Assembly (NCBI GenBank): GCA_944472155.2
Contig: OX235271.1
Coordinates: 28,776,977 to 28,840,976 of the forward strand
Length of the DNA stretch: 64,000 bases
Reading direction: 5' to 3'
Origin: Trichobilharzia szidati
Taxonomy: Eukaryota; Platyhelminthes; Trematoda; Strigeidida; Schistosomatidae
The notes under the pieces were generated by a model. That model searched no databases, was not told the origin of the DNA, and saw only the letters and a program-made list of their open reading frames with translations. The translations under genes and the position numbers were made by a program. Shown in pieces: positions 1 through 10,628 of this stretch; positions within the stretch are counted from its first letter, which is position 1, and every line of letters starts with the position of its first letter.

Positions 1-108
1 TGTTCTTTTGAATCTCTTTTGTTGCTACTTTTGTGTTCTACATTGGATTGTCGGAGGTTGAATTGATACACCTCGATGCAAACTTTTATGTTGGAACTTA
101 GACAGTAA
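1..108 (+). mobile_element. RTE-2 LINE 3' end (fragment)
   Basis: This is a diverged copy of the RTE-2 3' untranslated end, cut by the window edge. It follows the order seen in the copies ending near 15405, 22890 and 29910: a T-rich stretch, a TTTTGTGTnCTACAT segment, a stretch ending in TATGTTG, then AGACAG. The usual (CAGA)n tail is reduced to one AGACAG. No coding capacity remains. Confidence 0.55.
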
Positions 109-110
109 AA

Positions 111-527
111 TTTCGGAATGTGAGGGCGATTCTTACTTCCCGGCTGCCCACACGATGGAAGTTGGTTGCGTGACCGCAGAGCCCAGGGGACAACTGCTTG
201 AGGCCGGTCACACGCGGCCTGTTTTTGTTTGTTCTTTTTCATTTGGTGTGCCTCAGTAGCATATTTATCACTTCTTCCCTGTGACACGGTAGCAGGAAGC
301 GCGGTCGTTGTTAATCCGGGTCCCGACCGATCCGGCATGATATTTTGTAATTTACTTTGAGTCGCAGCATTTGGTTGGGTAACTGCTTTTTGTCTAACCG
401 CTATCCAAACAACCTTTCTGGCATGGTAGGACCTCAAGCGACATAAGTCTCAGCCAATGTAGCTCGTTGGGTCATTGCGGTCTTCAAGCCCGACCACCAC
501 GTCAAGGTAGCAGATTTCGGTCGGGTG
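111..527 (-). mobile_element. RTE-2 LINE 5' region, inverted
   Basis: The reverse complement of this stretch matches 21855-22225, the 5' region of RTE-2. Both contain CTACCTTGACGTGGTGG near the element start, a MPDRSGP-like reading frame, and the run ending GGGCTCTGCGGTCACGCAAC. Here it lies head-to-head with a forward-strand 3' part starting at about 528, which is a 5'-inverted LINE structure. Stops and substitutions leave no intact frame. Confidence 0.65.
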
Positions 528-1197
528 CAGCTTTCGCTCCGTCCTTCTCTATGGCTCTGAAACATGGCCAATACGAGTTGAAGACATGAAAAGGTTGACT
601 GTTTTTGATCATAGATGGTTACGATCTCTTTCTCACGTTAGGCGGTATAATAAGGTAAGTAATGTTGACGTTAGGCGCAGAGTGTTGGGCAAAGAGGGAA
701 AATCAATCGACGAGGCTATAAAGTTACATAGATTGAGATGGCTAGGTCACATGCTGCGCATGCCTAACCATCGCTTCCCCCGACGGACGGGCATTACTAG
801 CTGATATAGGTGCAGGTTGGTTGGAAAAGAGTAAGTGGTGGCCAAACAATAACATGGCCTCATCAATCCATGAAATCCCTGACAGTTAAACGGATTCAGA
901 TAGGGAAATGCAGACTTCCTGGTTGGAGCCCTCGGGACTCTAAGAATCACTGGCTGGAGACAATAGGTGACATGGCTCAAAATCGTTGTCAATGGCTTAT
1001 GCAGATGTATTCAGTCTCTGTAATCTTTCATATTCCTTTCTACCATTACTCATTCTGTTTCACTCTTATACTTGTCAAAACTCTATTGATTCTCTTCACT
1101 CATCTTCTTGTCTATCTTTGTGTGCTATTTGGAACGTGGCAACTCGAACTGTTGCACTTCGGTTCCAAGTTCTATGTTGAATCCAGACAGAATTCAG
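528..1197 (+). pseudogene. RTE-2 LINE reverse transcriptase C-terminus and 3' UTR
   Basis: This encodes the C-terminal part of an RTE-type LINE polyprotein downstream of the reverse transcriptase core. Readable blocks are FDHRWLRSLSHVRRYNKVS, RRRVLGKEGKSIDEAIKLHR and LRWLGHMLRMPNHR, then a frameshift near 785, then WSPRDSKNHWLETIGDMA. The 3' UTR ends at GAATCCAGACAGA, the (CAGA)n-type tail of this family. The same blocks recur at 14340, 22230, 27290, 52600 and 55500. The copy is non-functional: the catalytic domain is missing and it is frameshifted. Confidence 0.8.
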
Positions 1198-1832
1198 TAA
1201 AATTAGATGTGGGGTAATTTTAAACTTGCAGACATGTAACACTCATTCACACATCAAAGCTGGGTAGATCCCTTGCTAACTTCAGCGGTACGAAGACTCG
1301 ATTAGCAAGCAATTGAGTCTTGTGACACTTCTTGGCAGTAGATTGAGAAATTAGTTCGGAGTCCACTTGTACTAATCGCATCACGACATAATTTCTCATT
1401 CTTTCTTCGGGTAGGATGCAATGTTGGACAACGAGAGACTTGGTATTTGGTATCTTTGTATAGCGAAATTATCTACACCTTATCTTTTAAATAATCACAT
1501 TTACACAGATCTTTCGTATTGTACTACTTCTGCCCTTTGGTTTTGTGTTTCTTTGTCTTCTTTTTGTGTCTTGCATGTTTTGCCGCAATGCTGGTTCATT
1601 TCCTGTCATTGACGTCAAATCTATCTCTCTGCTACTTGATGTTTTTATGCCCGATGAATGTCTCTTTATATACTACTGAAAAATGTTTACATCAATATAT
1701 ATAATCACTGGTGAAATTCAGTCAGTCTAATGACAGTTTATTTTGTACCTATTTCGAATTCTTGTCTACTATTATAATAACAGATTCGATTTCATTAGAT
1801 TAATTAATACACTGTTGAATCCGGGCCCCGAC
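1198..1832. other. no gene recognised
   Basis: I see no gene here. The segment is AT-rich with short open frames that look random. The last 30 bases before 1832 (CCGGGCCCCGACCGAT) resemble the RTE-2 5' region, so a small RTE-2 scrap may abut the RTE-1 copy that follows. Confidence 0.5.
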
Positions 1833-2695
1833 CGATGATATATGTCCGATTTCCCACAAACTGGAAGATATGCAAGCGAAAAGCAACAAGTTGGCAGAAG
1901 AGGCATCAAAGATGGGACTTCAGATGAACATAGAGAAAACAGAGGTGATGAAGATTCCTAGACAAGAACAACAACAACAACAGACAACGATCAGCATAAA
2001 TAGGAGGAACCTGAAAGAAACAACCTCTTTTACCTACCTACATGGGAAGCATCGTCTCAACTACAGGCAGACGGAACTGACGAGGATATCAAAGCAAGAA
2101 TCGGAAAAGCAAGACAAGCTTTCACTACTCTGAAGCCTGTGTGGAGGTCAACAACACTCACCATCAAAAATAACATCCGGATTTTCAACTCCAATGTGAA
2201 ATCTGTCAGTGCTACTCACTATACAGATCAGAGACTTGTCCAGTGCGTCATAAAGAGCATCTCAAACAAACTACACACCTTCATTAACAGTTGTCTTCGC
2301 TCAATACTTCGCTCAAGATCAGATGGCCGGCCGGCCAGAGAAGATCAGCAACAGAGATCTCTGGCTATGAGCGAACCAACACAGCAGGAACCGATTGTGA
2401 AACAAATAGGCAGGAAGAAATGGAGATGGATTGGCTGGCCATACTCTGAGGAAACAATGCATCAAGTGACATCACTAGACAAGCCATTTCTCGAGTGGAA
2501 CCCGAAAGGGAAGCGGCGAGTTGGTCGTCAGTGCGAGGGTGGGGTGACTTGGAGGAGGTGATGTGAAGAGGAGATGAAAATATGTGGGCAGACTTGGAAC
2601 CAGGTGAAGACTGTAGCAGAGAACCGAACGCAATGGAGACGCACGGCTGAAGCCCTATGTTCCTCTAGGAATTAAAGGAAACAATAATAATGATA
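1833..2695 (+). mobile_element. RTE-1 LINE 3' half, 5'-truncated
   Basis: This non-LTR (RTE-clade) copy starts in the catalytic box: the reading frame around ATGATATATGTCCGATTTC corresponds to DDICLISHKLEDMQAKSNK in other copies. It continues through QMNIEKTEVMKIP, a CAA-rich tract, TSFTYL, and a block ending WNPKGKRRVGRQC. The 3' end is GGAATTAAAGGAAACAATAA, the (AAT)n tail shared by about ten copies in the window. Several frameshifts split it, so it is a dead 5'-truncated insertion. Confidence 0.85.
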
Positions 2696-2899
2696 CACTG
2701 TTGAATGTGTTAGTAATCAGATTGTATTATTATCGTTATTCATTCAGTTATTCAATGAACTCCGATTGCAACACATGACCTCAGCAGTCCTTGCCAACTG
2801 CATTTGCTTCTCTCCTGTGACTTTCAGCTGACTTAACAAAACTCCCTACACACTTTCTTTTACTTTTCAAATAAATAATCAATTAATTCTCATACGAAA

Positions 2900-4075
2900 A
2901 AAAAGGTCAACTTGGTAAGTGAAGGAGAAAACTTCCCCTTCGACTTTTCCCATGAATGGTGATTGGTGTTTACTGTCAAATATCTTCATCACCTCTCTGT
3001 CCTCTCTATATTCACTTCTAGTCCTGTCTTTGCTGCCCTCCTCTTCTGCCAACTTGTTGGTTTTCACCTATAGGTCTTCAAGGATTTTTTACGACATTAG
3101 ACACATAAAGCATCTGAGAAATTCAGATCTTCTAGTGTCTTTTCCGTGGTCGAATGTATTCCTGTCTTCTCGCTCCCCATAATCTGTTGCATGATCAAGT
3201 CCACTACAATCAGGAATACCATCGATGACAGTATGCAGCCTTGCCTTACTTCTGTTTTTTACTTCAAACGCCTAGCTGAGCTTTTCGGTATGAATTACTA
3301 TGCGTTTGGCATTACCCTAAAACTCTACTGAGTAGTAATAATAATAATAACAGCTTTATTCCAAACAGTATTTGTGGTACAGGTATGGAATTTTCAGCGT
3401 GCATTACAATATTGCATCTAATTACCTCATAAATTTTTATAAGATTTTAAAAACAAAAAGCAACAACAACAAAAGAAAAAAAAAGAGAAATAAAAATAGA
3501 ACAGCATTGCATTCACATATTTAAACAATGCACCACAAGAATATCAAATATAAATTTGTGTGTAATAGAATATGTGAGCAACAATATAATAGTAACAAAG
3601 AAAGGAGAACAAAAGCTAATGGGAACTGTTTGTTAGAGTGCCGCAGTAAGGTGATCGTGTCATACCCCTAACGGATTTCTCATCACATAACAGCTGTGCC
3701 AGATAAGGTATTGTGGAGTTTTGTACTTGGCAATCCTGGCATATAGCTTCCTATAGTTGCTTCTAGTTCTACCAGATGAAATACAAGGAGAGAGTTGCGT
3801 ATAGAGAGGGTGTTCAGGGTCTGACAAAATAGAATTCGCTAGTTTCTTACATGACATTATATGTCTATCCAGTTGGTTTAACGATATCCCACTTCCCCTA
3901 CTAACAGCTTTTAGTGCCCTATGCAGCAGTAGTAGGTTTTATACATTTTTGCGGCACTGTACTCTATAATGTTGAATCATTTTCCAAGCTATCTCACAGT
4001 CTCGATGCTATAGAATGCCTTTTCAAAGTCTTTGAAGTTTTAATAGATAGTTGACTGTCATTTTAAGCTCTGTAT
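2900..4075 (-). mobile_element. diverged RTE-1 LINE copy, interrupted by another LINE
   Basis: The minus strand of 2900-3335 aligns by eye with the RTE-1 catalytic-box region: CTTCATCACCTCTCTGTCC and GCCAACTTGTTGG match the copies at 19270 and 25910. At 3960-4075 the upstream piece continues; ATGCCTTTTCAAAGTC corresponds to the DFEKAFDRVDR block read at 33600. A different LINE 3' end (3340-3955) lies between the two halves. The copy is heavily degraded. Confidence 0.6.
3340..3955 (-). mobile_element. LINE 3' end, probably CR1/jockey group
   Basis: A minus-strand frame at 3857-3660 reads CKKLANSILSDPEHPLYTQL and RTRSNYRKLYARIAKYKTPQ. This has the form of the basic C-terminal tail of CR1/L2/jockey-type LINE polyproteins. 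The 3' end toward 3340 is a (TAA)n microsatellite. It lies inside a diverged RTE-1 copy. The family call is by pattern only. Confidence 0.5.
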
Positions 4076-4473
4076 CGACGGTGATGCATCATCTCTGTGT
4101 AAAGTTCAAGTAAACTTATTCAAATAACTCCTGTTTTGATATAAGTATGGAACTTGGGCACTGAGGTAGAGCATAACTCTATTATGGATAAGATTTTATT
4201 TTGATCAATCACACAGTGTTGTACAGTAATATTAACTGATGACCACGTTTCGATCACAAACTATTGCCACTCATAATCATATCAAGTCATTCACTCACAC
4301 AACTTCTTTCCTTCATTTATATACATGTGTGGAATCGATTAGATATTGGAATAAAATTCAATATGAGATAATGTACATTCAGAAATAATATTACGAGTGT
4401 TATCAATTCGTCTCATCATTTAACTGTTAAGGCAGGCTTAGTTAAGTGTCTAACAAAACGAGCCAAATAGACG

Positions 4474-4837
4474 AAATAATATAATTTACAAAATACCCTA
4501 CAATGACTGTGAGGTCAACTACATAGGTCAAACTAGTAGATGGCGGGTAGTCAGATTGTCAGAACATAAGAATTTAGCTAAAGGGAAAATGATTGACCCT
4601 GAAAAGATAAGTAATTTAGAAAAAAGCTCAGCTATTGCACTTCACGCATTAACAAACAACCACACAATAGGGTGGGAGAGGGTTAAAATTCTAAAGAGTA
4701 ACATAGGTAGGTGGAGAGAGAGGTTGATTACCGAATCCTTGTTCATTGAGTCTACACCCGATACATGCAACACAAATGACTCAATGCAAATACCAGAAAT
4801 ATGGAAGATATTATTAGCGCCGGTCAAATCAGGGTAG
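4474..4837 (+). pseudogene. PLE-A GIY-YIG endonuclease C-terminus
   Basis: This frame encodes the C-terminal endonuclease of a Penelope-like element. The start, upstream of the first ATG, reads IIYKIPYNDCEVNYIGQTSR. It contains the GIY-YIG signature: a cysteine-containing lead-in, Y-I-G-Q-T-S-R, then RLSEHK. A tail with SSAIALHALTNNHTIGWERV follows. In this family GIY-YIG nicks target DNA for retrotransposition. The frame lacks the upstream reverse transcriptase, so it is a fragment. The copy at 51110-52160 carries the same blocks (VKYIGQTSRTGAVRLAEHKN). Confidence 0.85.
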
Positions 4838-4983
4838 GATAATATATAATCATAAAATTCTATTTCAATTCAAACACATCAAAACATTCGAACAAGGAAC
4901 TTGTTATGACTATAGAAACACTCGTCTTATTTCCCATCTAATTGTAATTGATCAGTAACACTCGTATTATTATTTCTGAATGT

Positions 4984-5212
4984 TTTCTTCCTTCACGTTC
5001 CCCAGTGGAACATAAGGCTTCAAGCTAGTGGCTTGAAGTTTCTGTAGCAGTGCTTATTTTACAGGATAGGGTTGCTAGCCTCATGCCCAACCTTTCCTCT
5101 TCACCAGCATTATTTCTGGCTTAGCGAAGTAAAGGAGTTCGTCGGCTGGGGATCGAACCCCGGACCATGTGCATGGTCGGCGAGCGTCCTGACCGCTATA
5201 CCACCTACGCAC
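4984..5212 (-). mobile_element. SINE-A (tRNA-derived), full length
   Basis: This minus-strand SINE of about 229 bp has a tRNA-like head. On the minus strand it starts GTGCGTAGGTGGTATAGCGG, an A-box-like run, and contains a B box in GGGGTTCGATCCCC. The body has GCCAGAAATAATGCTGGTGA and ends in the conserved CACTGGGGAACGTGAAGGAA plus an A-rich tail. The flanks carry a 12-bp duplication with one difference: ATTTCTGAATGT at 4972-4983 and ATTTCCGAATGT at 5213-5224. It inserted into the right arm of PLE-A. Confidence 0.85.
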
Positions 5213-5422
5213 ATTTCCGAATGTACATTACCTCATATTGAATTTTATTCCAATATCTAATCGATTCCACACATGTATATAAATGAAGGGAAGAAGTTGT
5301 GTGAGTAACTTGATATGATTATGAGTGGCAATAGTTTATGCTCAAAACGTGGTCATCAGTTAATATTAGTGTATAAAGACACTGTGTGATTTATCAAAAT
5401 AAAATCTTATCCATAATGGAGT

Positions 5423-5884
5423 TAACTCCTGTTTTGCCAATTATTATTTGTCGAATAACTCAACTAAAACAAACCTTTATTTTTCTCATGTTTGAGGTCA
5501 GTTCATTCCATTTATTTATATATTCCTCAGCTGTGTGTACAACCTGAATAAATAAATTATTTCACAGCACAGCAATGATGATTTAATGAATTGTTTATTT
5601 TCTACAACAGCTGACGAAAATAAACAAGAACCTTATGAAATGATAAAAAATGAATCCATCTGTGTTCTATATTCTGAAAAAAGCGATTCTCATTGTGTTG
5701 TTATTTGTTGTTTAAGGTTCTATAAAGGCAGTTATTTGCACGATAATTTTGCTTTTTGGACAATCTTTTTTTTTTGTTGTCGCCCTATTGTCTTATTTCG
5801 GGGTGAAGAAATGTGGCTAACTGCCTTGAGGACTCAGTTTTTAACTAACACTAGATCCACGGTTGTAATCCGCTCCAGCCAGCT
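5423..5884. other. no gene recognised
   Basis: This is AT-rich sequence with T-tracts, following the TSD of PLE-A. An open frame of 183 codons begins at 5586 and runs into the PLE-B arm. It has no recognisable domain and its amino-acid composition suggests chance. I see nothing supportable here. Confidence 0.4.
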
Positions 5885-6870
5885 CAGTTTCAACAAAGCA
5901 AGAACTACAGTTTTAAGAGAATATAGTGGTATCATCTTTTATTTCATTGCCATCTCGTCAGCTGCTTACAGGGCAAAGACATTATTAAGTGTATCTACAA
6001 AAACAATTTTAACATACTTGCACAGAGTTCATTTTAAACAAAAATCAATCGATCAATATATACATACAGTAATAATATATACATATATATGTGTAGTATT
6101 AAACACTATTCCGAACAATAATGATCATACACAGTGAAAACTTTTCAGCATCTCGCATTCAGATGAAAAATATCCAGTTACCAGGGCAAAGAAAGACTGA
6201 TAACCGCTTCTTTCTGAACGCACAAATCAGGTTTCAGGCGCTTGATGGAAATGGCTTCAGCAAACTTGAGGACAATTGAGCTCTTTTACCTATTGATGAT
6301 TTCGAACGACTTTTCGACGTCCACCTCATGACCCGTGTCGAGGAGATGGCTGGCGATGGCACTGTTTAAAGCATTTGTTCCCTTTAGACGTAAGGTTTTT
6401 GGTACATGTTCCGAAAATCGTAGATATGCCCTTCTTGTTTCTGTTCTTTCAATGTAACTGCTCCCGCAGATTCACGTAAACTTGTATACACAGTTGGAGT
6501 TAACATGAGAAGGATATCTATCGATTTTTGATTGCACCAAAGAGCAAGTTGTTCGATAGACAGGGATGAGCTTAGCTGCAGGATAGGCTATGGCTAGTGA
6601 TGTGCTCAGCCTTCTGTTGATCATCGCTGCAATGTTTTCACCTCTTTATAATCAAGCTGAATGTAGATTGGCTTTTTACCCACTGTGATTTGTTTTACAT
6701 TTGTGACTTCAGATCTTCCATACTTGTTGATGAACCTTTGAGGGTACCCATTGCTCTTCAATATCTTTTCAAGAAAATCAGATTCTTCCTCTAATTTCTC
6801 TATAGAGCATATTCTCCTCGCTCTATAGTACAGAGTCTTGACTAGTCCGCGTTTGGATGAGCTCTTAACA
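5885..6870 (-). mobile_element. PLE-B Penelope-like element, degraded
   Basis: The minus strand reads in broken frames as a PLE C-terminus: RRICSIEKLEEESDFLEKIL, then PTVYTSLRESAG, and in another frame CVYKFTRICGSSYIERTE (GIY-YIG) followed by SHLLDTGHEVDVEKSFEIIN. The terminal segment at 5885-6010, with TTTCATTGCCATCTCGTCAG, matches the PLE-B arms at 12187-12300 and 45880-45975. Several stops and frameshifts make it a relic. A SINE-A copy follows at its upstream end. Confidence 0.75.
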
Positions 6871-6894
6871 CAATGTTTTTTCCACTACTTTGCG

Positions 6895-7112
6895 TCTAGA
6901 ATTCGGGTTGTATAAGGCTTCAGACTTCAGCTTTGAAGTTTCAGTAGTGGCGTTCGTTTTGTTTTGTTTTTTGGTTTTATGGGACAGGGTTACTAGTGTC
7001 ACTGTCAACCTCCCCTCTTTACCAGGCTTACTGCCGGTTAGGAGTGGATTGATCGGAAAGCGAACTGGGACCATGTGCGCAGTTGGCTTACATTGTACCA
7101 TTTGACAGCTGG
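6895..7112 (-). mobile_element. SINE-A, diverged
   Basis: The minus strand follows the SINE-A order: tRNA-like head near 7100, a region with CCGGCAGTAAGCCTGGTAAA, a T/A-rich linker, then a tail in which the plus strand reads GGCTTCAGACTTCAGCTTTG. It is clearly older than the copies at 20756 and 44561. No TSD is readable. Confidence 0.6.
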
Positions 7113-7900
7113 TGCATCACAATATACATCGCTTATAGCATCTCTACTTCAACTTCATCTACTTTGAAAAGGCTTTAGACAGTGTTGACCGCGAAGTAAT
7201 TTGGAAACTACTGTAACACTACTCAGCTTATTGCTCCAAATCTTTATCAACTTTATTCAGCAGCTGTATAACAGTGCCAAGTGTCAAGTGATCCACAACG
7301 GAAAACTCAACGAAACCGTTGAAGTTAATAAAGGAAGTAAGACAAGGCTGCCTATTATCAGCGATGATATTCCTGATTGTTACAAACTGGGTCATGATAG
7401 GGAGACTGTGGAGAGTGACAACACAGAAATATGTTGGAAGAAGATCTGTACTTCTCGGAAGATTTATGTCTATTGTCACATAAATTCGAAAACCAACGTC
7501 ACCATCAACGGAAGAAATTTGAAAGATGTCACCACATTCACTTATCTAGTCAGTATTACTTCGAGTAGACGCGCCACGGATGAGGATGTCAAAACCATGA
7601 TCCGAAAGGCAAGATAGACATTTATCATCATTAAGAACAAGATTCAGACTTTCAACACCAGTGTTAAGTCAGGTATTCTATATGGGAGAGAAAATTGGCG
7701 CGTCACCTGAAACATTTCCAACAGGTTTGATACTTTCGTCAACTGCTGCCCCACTGGTTACATACTGAAGATCAGATGGTCAGAAAGAATATGAGCGACA
7801 AGAAATTACTGGGAAGGAACCAACCAAGAACCTATTGGCCAACAAATACGTCTAAGAAAGTGCAGGTGGATTTAACACACTCTGAGGAGAATATTGATTG
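7113..7900 (+). mobile_element. RTE-1-related LINE fragment
   Basis: The frame around 7140-7200 reads LYFNFIYFEKALDSVDREVI, matching the palm-domain block LYLNFIDFEKAFDRVDRDVF of the better copy at 33600. Further on are VRQGC and a TSKTNVTINGRNLKDVTTF-like segment. This is a diverged RTE-1 subfamily with stops and internal deletions. Confidence 0.7.
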
Positions 7901-7904
7901 ACAT

Positions 7905-8568
7905 CACACGTCAGGGATTTGAAAAAGGTTACTTCATTCACTTATCTAGGGAGCATTGTCTCAACTACAGGAGGAACTAACGAGGATATCAAATCGGGAA
8001 GGCGAGAAACACATTCATCAACCTGAAACCAATCTGGAAATCTTCGTCACTCAGCCTGCATCAACAACAAAATTCGGATTCTCAATACAAACGTCAAGTG
8101 AGTCAGTTCTTCTATACGGATTGATCAGAAACTTGGCGGCGGGTCACAAAGAATATTTCCAACAGCCTGTTGCAGACCTTTATCAACAACTGTCTTCGCT
8201 GGCTCTATACTGAGGATCAGATGGCTGGAATCACTAAGAATCACCAACAAGAAACCATGGGAAGAAACAAAACAAACAAGAACCAATCACCCAACAAATA
8301 TGCAGGAGAAAGTGGAGATGGATTGGACACTCGCTGAGGAGGCCGTTGGGTGACATCGCGCGTCAGGCCATAGCTCGAGTGGAACCCGAAAGGGAAGCGG
8401 TGAATGGGACGTCGAAGGGTGACATGGAGGATATCGTGTGAAGAAGAGTTGAAATAGTATGGACTAAAATGGATGCAGGTGAAGAGTACAGAAGAAGACA
8501 GGAGCAAGTGGATGCGTGCAGTTGAATCCCTATGTTCCACTAGGAACCCAAGGGAACAATAATAATAA
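7905..8568 (+). mobile_element. RTE-1-related LINE 3' end
   Basis: A second overlapping 3' fragment of the same subfamily begins near 7905. It re-reads the block TSFTYLGSIVSTTGGTNEDI, then WNPKGKR-like sequence around 8390. It ends AACCCAAGGGAACAATAATA, the (AAT)n tail. It directly follows another RTE-1-related piece, so the region is a pile-up of insertions. Confidence 0.75.
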
Positions 8569-8574
8569 TCACAC

Positions 8575-8755
8575 GTCAGGCGCCCACGTGGAATCCTAAT
8601 AGGAAGCGTGTGACATTGAGGCGATTGTGTGTTGAGGAGATGAGAGCTTATGGACAATCGTTTATCCAGTTAAGGAGGACTGTGGAGAATAGGACTAAAT
8701 GAAGATGTATTGTTGAATCCCTATACTCCACTCGGAACCCAAAGCTATAATAATA
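8575..8755 (+). mobile_element. RTE-1-related LINE 3' end, short
   Basis: This is a third, shorter 3' terminus. The part around CGCCCACGTGGAATCCTAAT corresponds to the WNPKGKR block. It ends CACTCGGAACCCAAAGCTAT followed by (AAT)n. It stands in tandem with the two fragments to its left. Confidence 0.65.
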
Positions 8756-8933
8756 ATAATAGCATCAGGTGCATGAAAACTCTGTTCCAGGTGTAACTGA
8801 GTTCTTGGTGATTTCTACTCTGTTTCCAGCTTTCATTTTATGTACTAACTTTTTCATGATTAGTCGATGACAATCCGTTACTCAAGTTTGTATTCATTAT
8901 TACTATTATTATTGTTATTAATATAATTTATAG

Positions 8934-9073
8934 CTGCCTTGTCAGTTGATTTTGGAAATATTACTGAACGCAAAGAACTTCGCCGACGGCTGGATTGTAA
9001 AAGTTTCCGCTGGTATTTAGAGAATATTTATCCTGAATCACCTGTCCCAATTGATGTTATACGACTTGGTGAA
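8934..9073 (+). CDS. GALNT: polypeptide GalNAc-transferase (GALNT), exon a of the visible part
   Basis: GALNT enzymes transfer GalNAc from UDP-GalNAc to Ser/Thr, starting mucin-type O-glycosylation in the Golgi. This exon follows the acceptor TTTATAG at 8927-8933 and ends at the donor GAA|GTGAGT. It starts with two bases of a split codon, then reads [20 protein letters not shown] and [18 protein letters not shown], ending IRLGE. The block [13 protein letters not shown] is the hallmark of the GALNT catalytic-domain end, just before the lectin domain. It joins in phase to the exon at 29189. Earlier catalytic exons were not found and presumably lie to the left. Which family member this is cannot be told. 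Confidence 0.92.
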
Positions 9074-9489
9074 GTGAGTACCTATTTTTTGATACTGTTT
9101 AAATGTACTTTGTCTCTTATTTAGTATCCTTCCTTCTTGTGAATGTTAACAAATATCCTTGTCAAATTCACTTGAATTTGTTATATACATATATATATAT
9201 ATGACTGACACCCTAAATGGTAATTTTTTAAGAACAAAAGAGAGAATTCTGATGATTTGAATGAACTCCACCATCTGAACGAAGTCTCACAGTGTACACC
9301 TTTGATGATGAACTTGCCCCTAAACGAAGGGAAATGGCCCTGAAGTGTGAAAATTATTACAACATGGCTAGTGCATAGCATTACTGAGGTGATATAATAA
9401 TCTTAAGGATCATTAATTGTATATCCTGTACCACTGTATATGCATCATCGGGCTAGGTTAGGTAATGAATTGCTTCTTCGCATTTCTTG

Positions 9490-9712
9490 AGTTCTGAGTG
9501 GAACATAAGGCTTCAAGCTTCTGAGATTTCAGTAGCGGTAGCTATTGTTATTTTTTGTGGAGTGGGATTGCTAAGCTCATGGCAAATCTTCCCATTTTAA
9601 AGGGCTTACTACCAGCTAAGCGAGAGTTAGGAGGGTATTGGCTGTGATTCAAACCCCCGACCACCACAAGCATGGTTGGTGGACGTCATATCACTGCACC
9701 ACCCACATACAA
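9490..9712 (-). mobile_element. SINE-A, diverged
   Basis: This minus-strand SINE-A lies in the first visible GALNT intron. The tail side (GTGGAACATAAGGCTTCAAG on the plus strand) and body (GGGATTGCTAAGCTCATGGC) match other copies. The tRNA-like head near 9650-9710 keeps GATTCAAACCCCCGACC, a degenerate B box in reverse. No clear TSD. Confidence 0.7.
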
Positions 9713-10099
9713 ACAAGCCTGTTGAACTCGTTCATTACTCATAAAATATTCCCACCTGTATATCGTTGAGTGATTCCTTATGCTGTGTGTTGACGATGTT
9801 TCGAAATTTACCGTGGACTGAAATGCTCCGTCTCTGTTGATTGGTACATCCAGTCGACGAGTGCAAAATAGGACAAAATGAGCATCCAGTTACCACCAAT
9901 TGTGTTCTCTGTACTCTTCGTTTAGAAACGCTCTTCTTCCTCTGCATTGATAAAAGACGCCTATTAAAGATCTTAAAAGACTATGGCTAGTGAACAAAGA
10001 ATATTATATTTGATAACTTTCTCTTCATCAGGTTCTGCAGTTATGTGTCCATAAGAATTAAAGAATTTAGATTACAGATTTTTGTAGAGACGTGGGAAT

Positions 10100-10265
10100 C
10101 AACATCAGTTTAAAGAGATCATTGAAAACCAGAGCTGTTTTGTCCTATGCTGGGACTCTTTGGTAGTACACACCGATCACCCTACCAGGGACTAAACTCG
10201 GGACCTTCAGGTTATACCAGAGCAAGCAAGCTCTTTGAACATTCAATCACTTGGGCTGGAATTCA
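10100..10265 (-). mobile_element. SINE-B relic
   Basis: The minus strand retains the SINE-B order: tRNA-like head (B box seen in reverse as GGACTAAACTCGGGACC), the hammerhead-like segment (minus GAGTCCCAGCATAGGACAAA) and the tail with CTCTGGTTTTCAATGA. It is heavily mutated: the core CUGAUGA is lost. Confidence 0.6.
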
Positions 10266-10574
10266 AAAATGACTCATCAATTCTAAATTTATTGACTCGT
10301 TATATAACGCGATTGTCACCAATACCTTCTACAGTATCCACTGAGAAGTTCCAAAATAAGAAGAAACAGATGTCCAGCGCTCTCTGGTTTTTTTTTCACT
10401 GATCTCTCCAACTTATGTTGATTCATGACCGAAATCTACACTCAAACTAAAGAATTATATTCAAATGAACTGTCGTCAAGATTTGACAGAATAGTTCTAA
10501 AATATTTGGGCGCCGAGTGAGAAGTAGACATTTTTTAAAAATTATATTTGTAAAATCTCAGCGAGATTGAAATC

Positions 10575-10628
10575 AGTAATTCCAACGTTTCGTTCAGCAA
10601 TCTGGTCCGAACATCTTCAGGGGAATTA
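10575..10628 (-). ncRNA. hammerhead ribozyme motif (PLE-D, left)
   Basis: On the minus strand the core CTGAAGA (complement of 10614-10620) is followed by one extra base, a stem II of the form GTTC/GAAC, then GAAAC and the cleavage triplet GUU. Stem I pairs AATTCC with GGAATT. Stem III is the minimal palindrome ACGU, as described for small retroelement hammerheads that act best as dimers. Activity is inferred, not shown. Confidence 0.72.

Larger units (their letters stand above)
4139..5422 (+). mobile_element. PLE-A Penelope-like element with inverted arms
   Basis: This is a Penelope-like retroelement copy. About 270-bp arms (4139-4410 and roughly 4945-5422) are inverted repeats of one another, sharing CACACATGTATATAAATGAA and the run around ACGTGGTCATCAGTTAATAT. 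Between them is a GIY-YIG endonuclease frame (4474-4837). The whole unit is bounded by a 14-bp direct repeat, TAACTCCTGTTTTG, at 4125-4138 and 5423-5436, which I read as the TSD. A SINE-A (4984-5212) later inserted into the right arm. No reverse transcriptase remains, so the unit is not autonomous. Confidence 0.8.

Noticed and set aside
4200..4270. Hammerhead in the PLE-A arms (CTGATGA and GTTTCG nearby)
   Set aside because: CTGATGA and GAAAC lie on opposite strands in this arm, so they cannot form one ribozyme.
5586..6137. 183-codon open frame as a host gene
   Set aside because: It overlaps a PLE-B arm, shows no domain or splice context, and its composition looks random.
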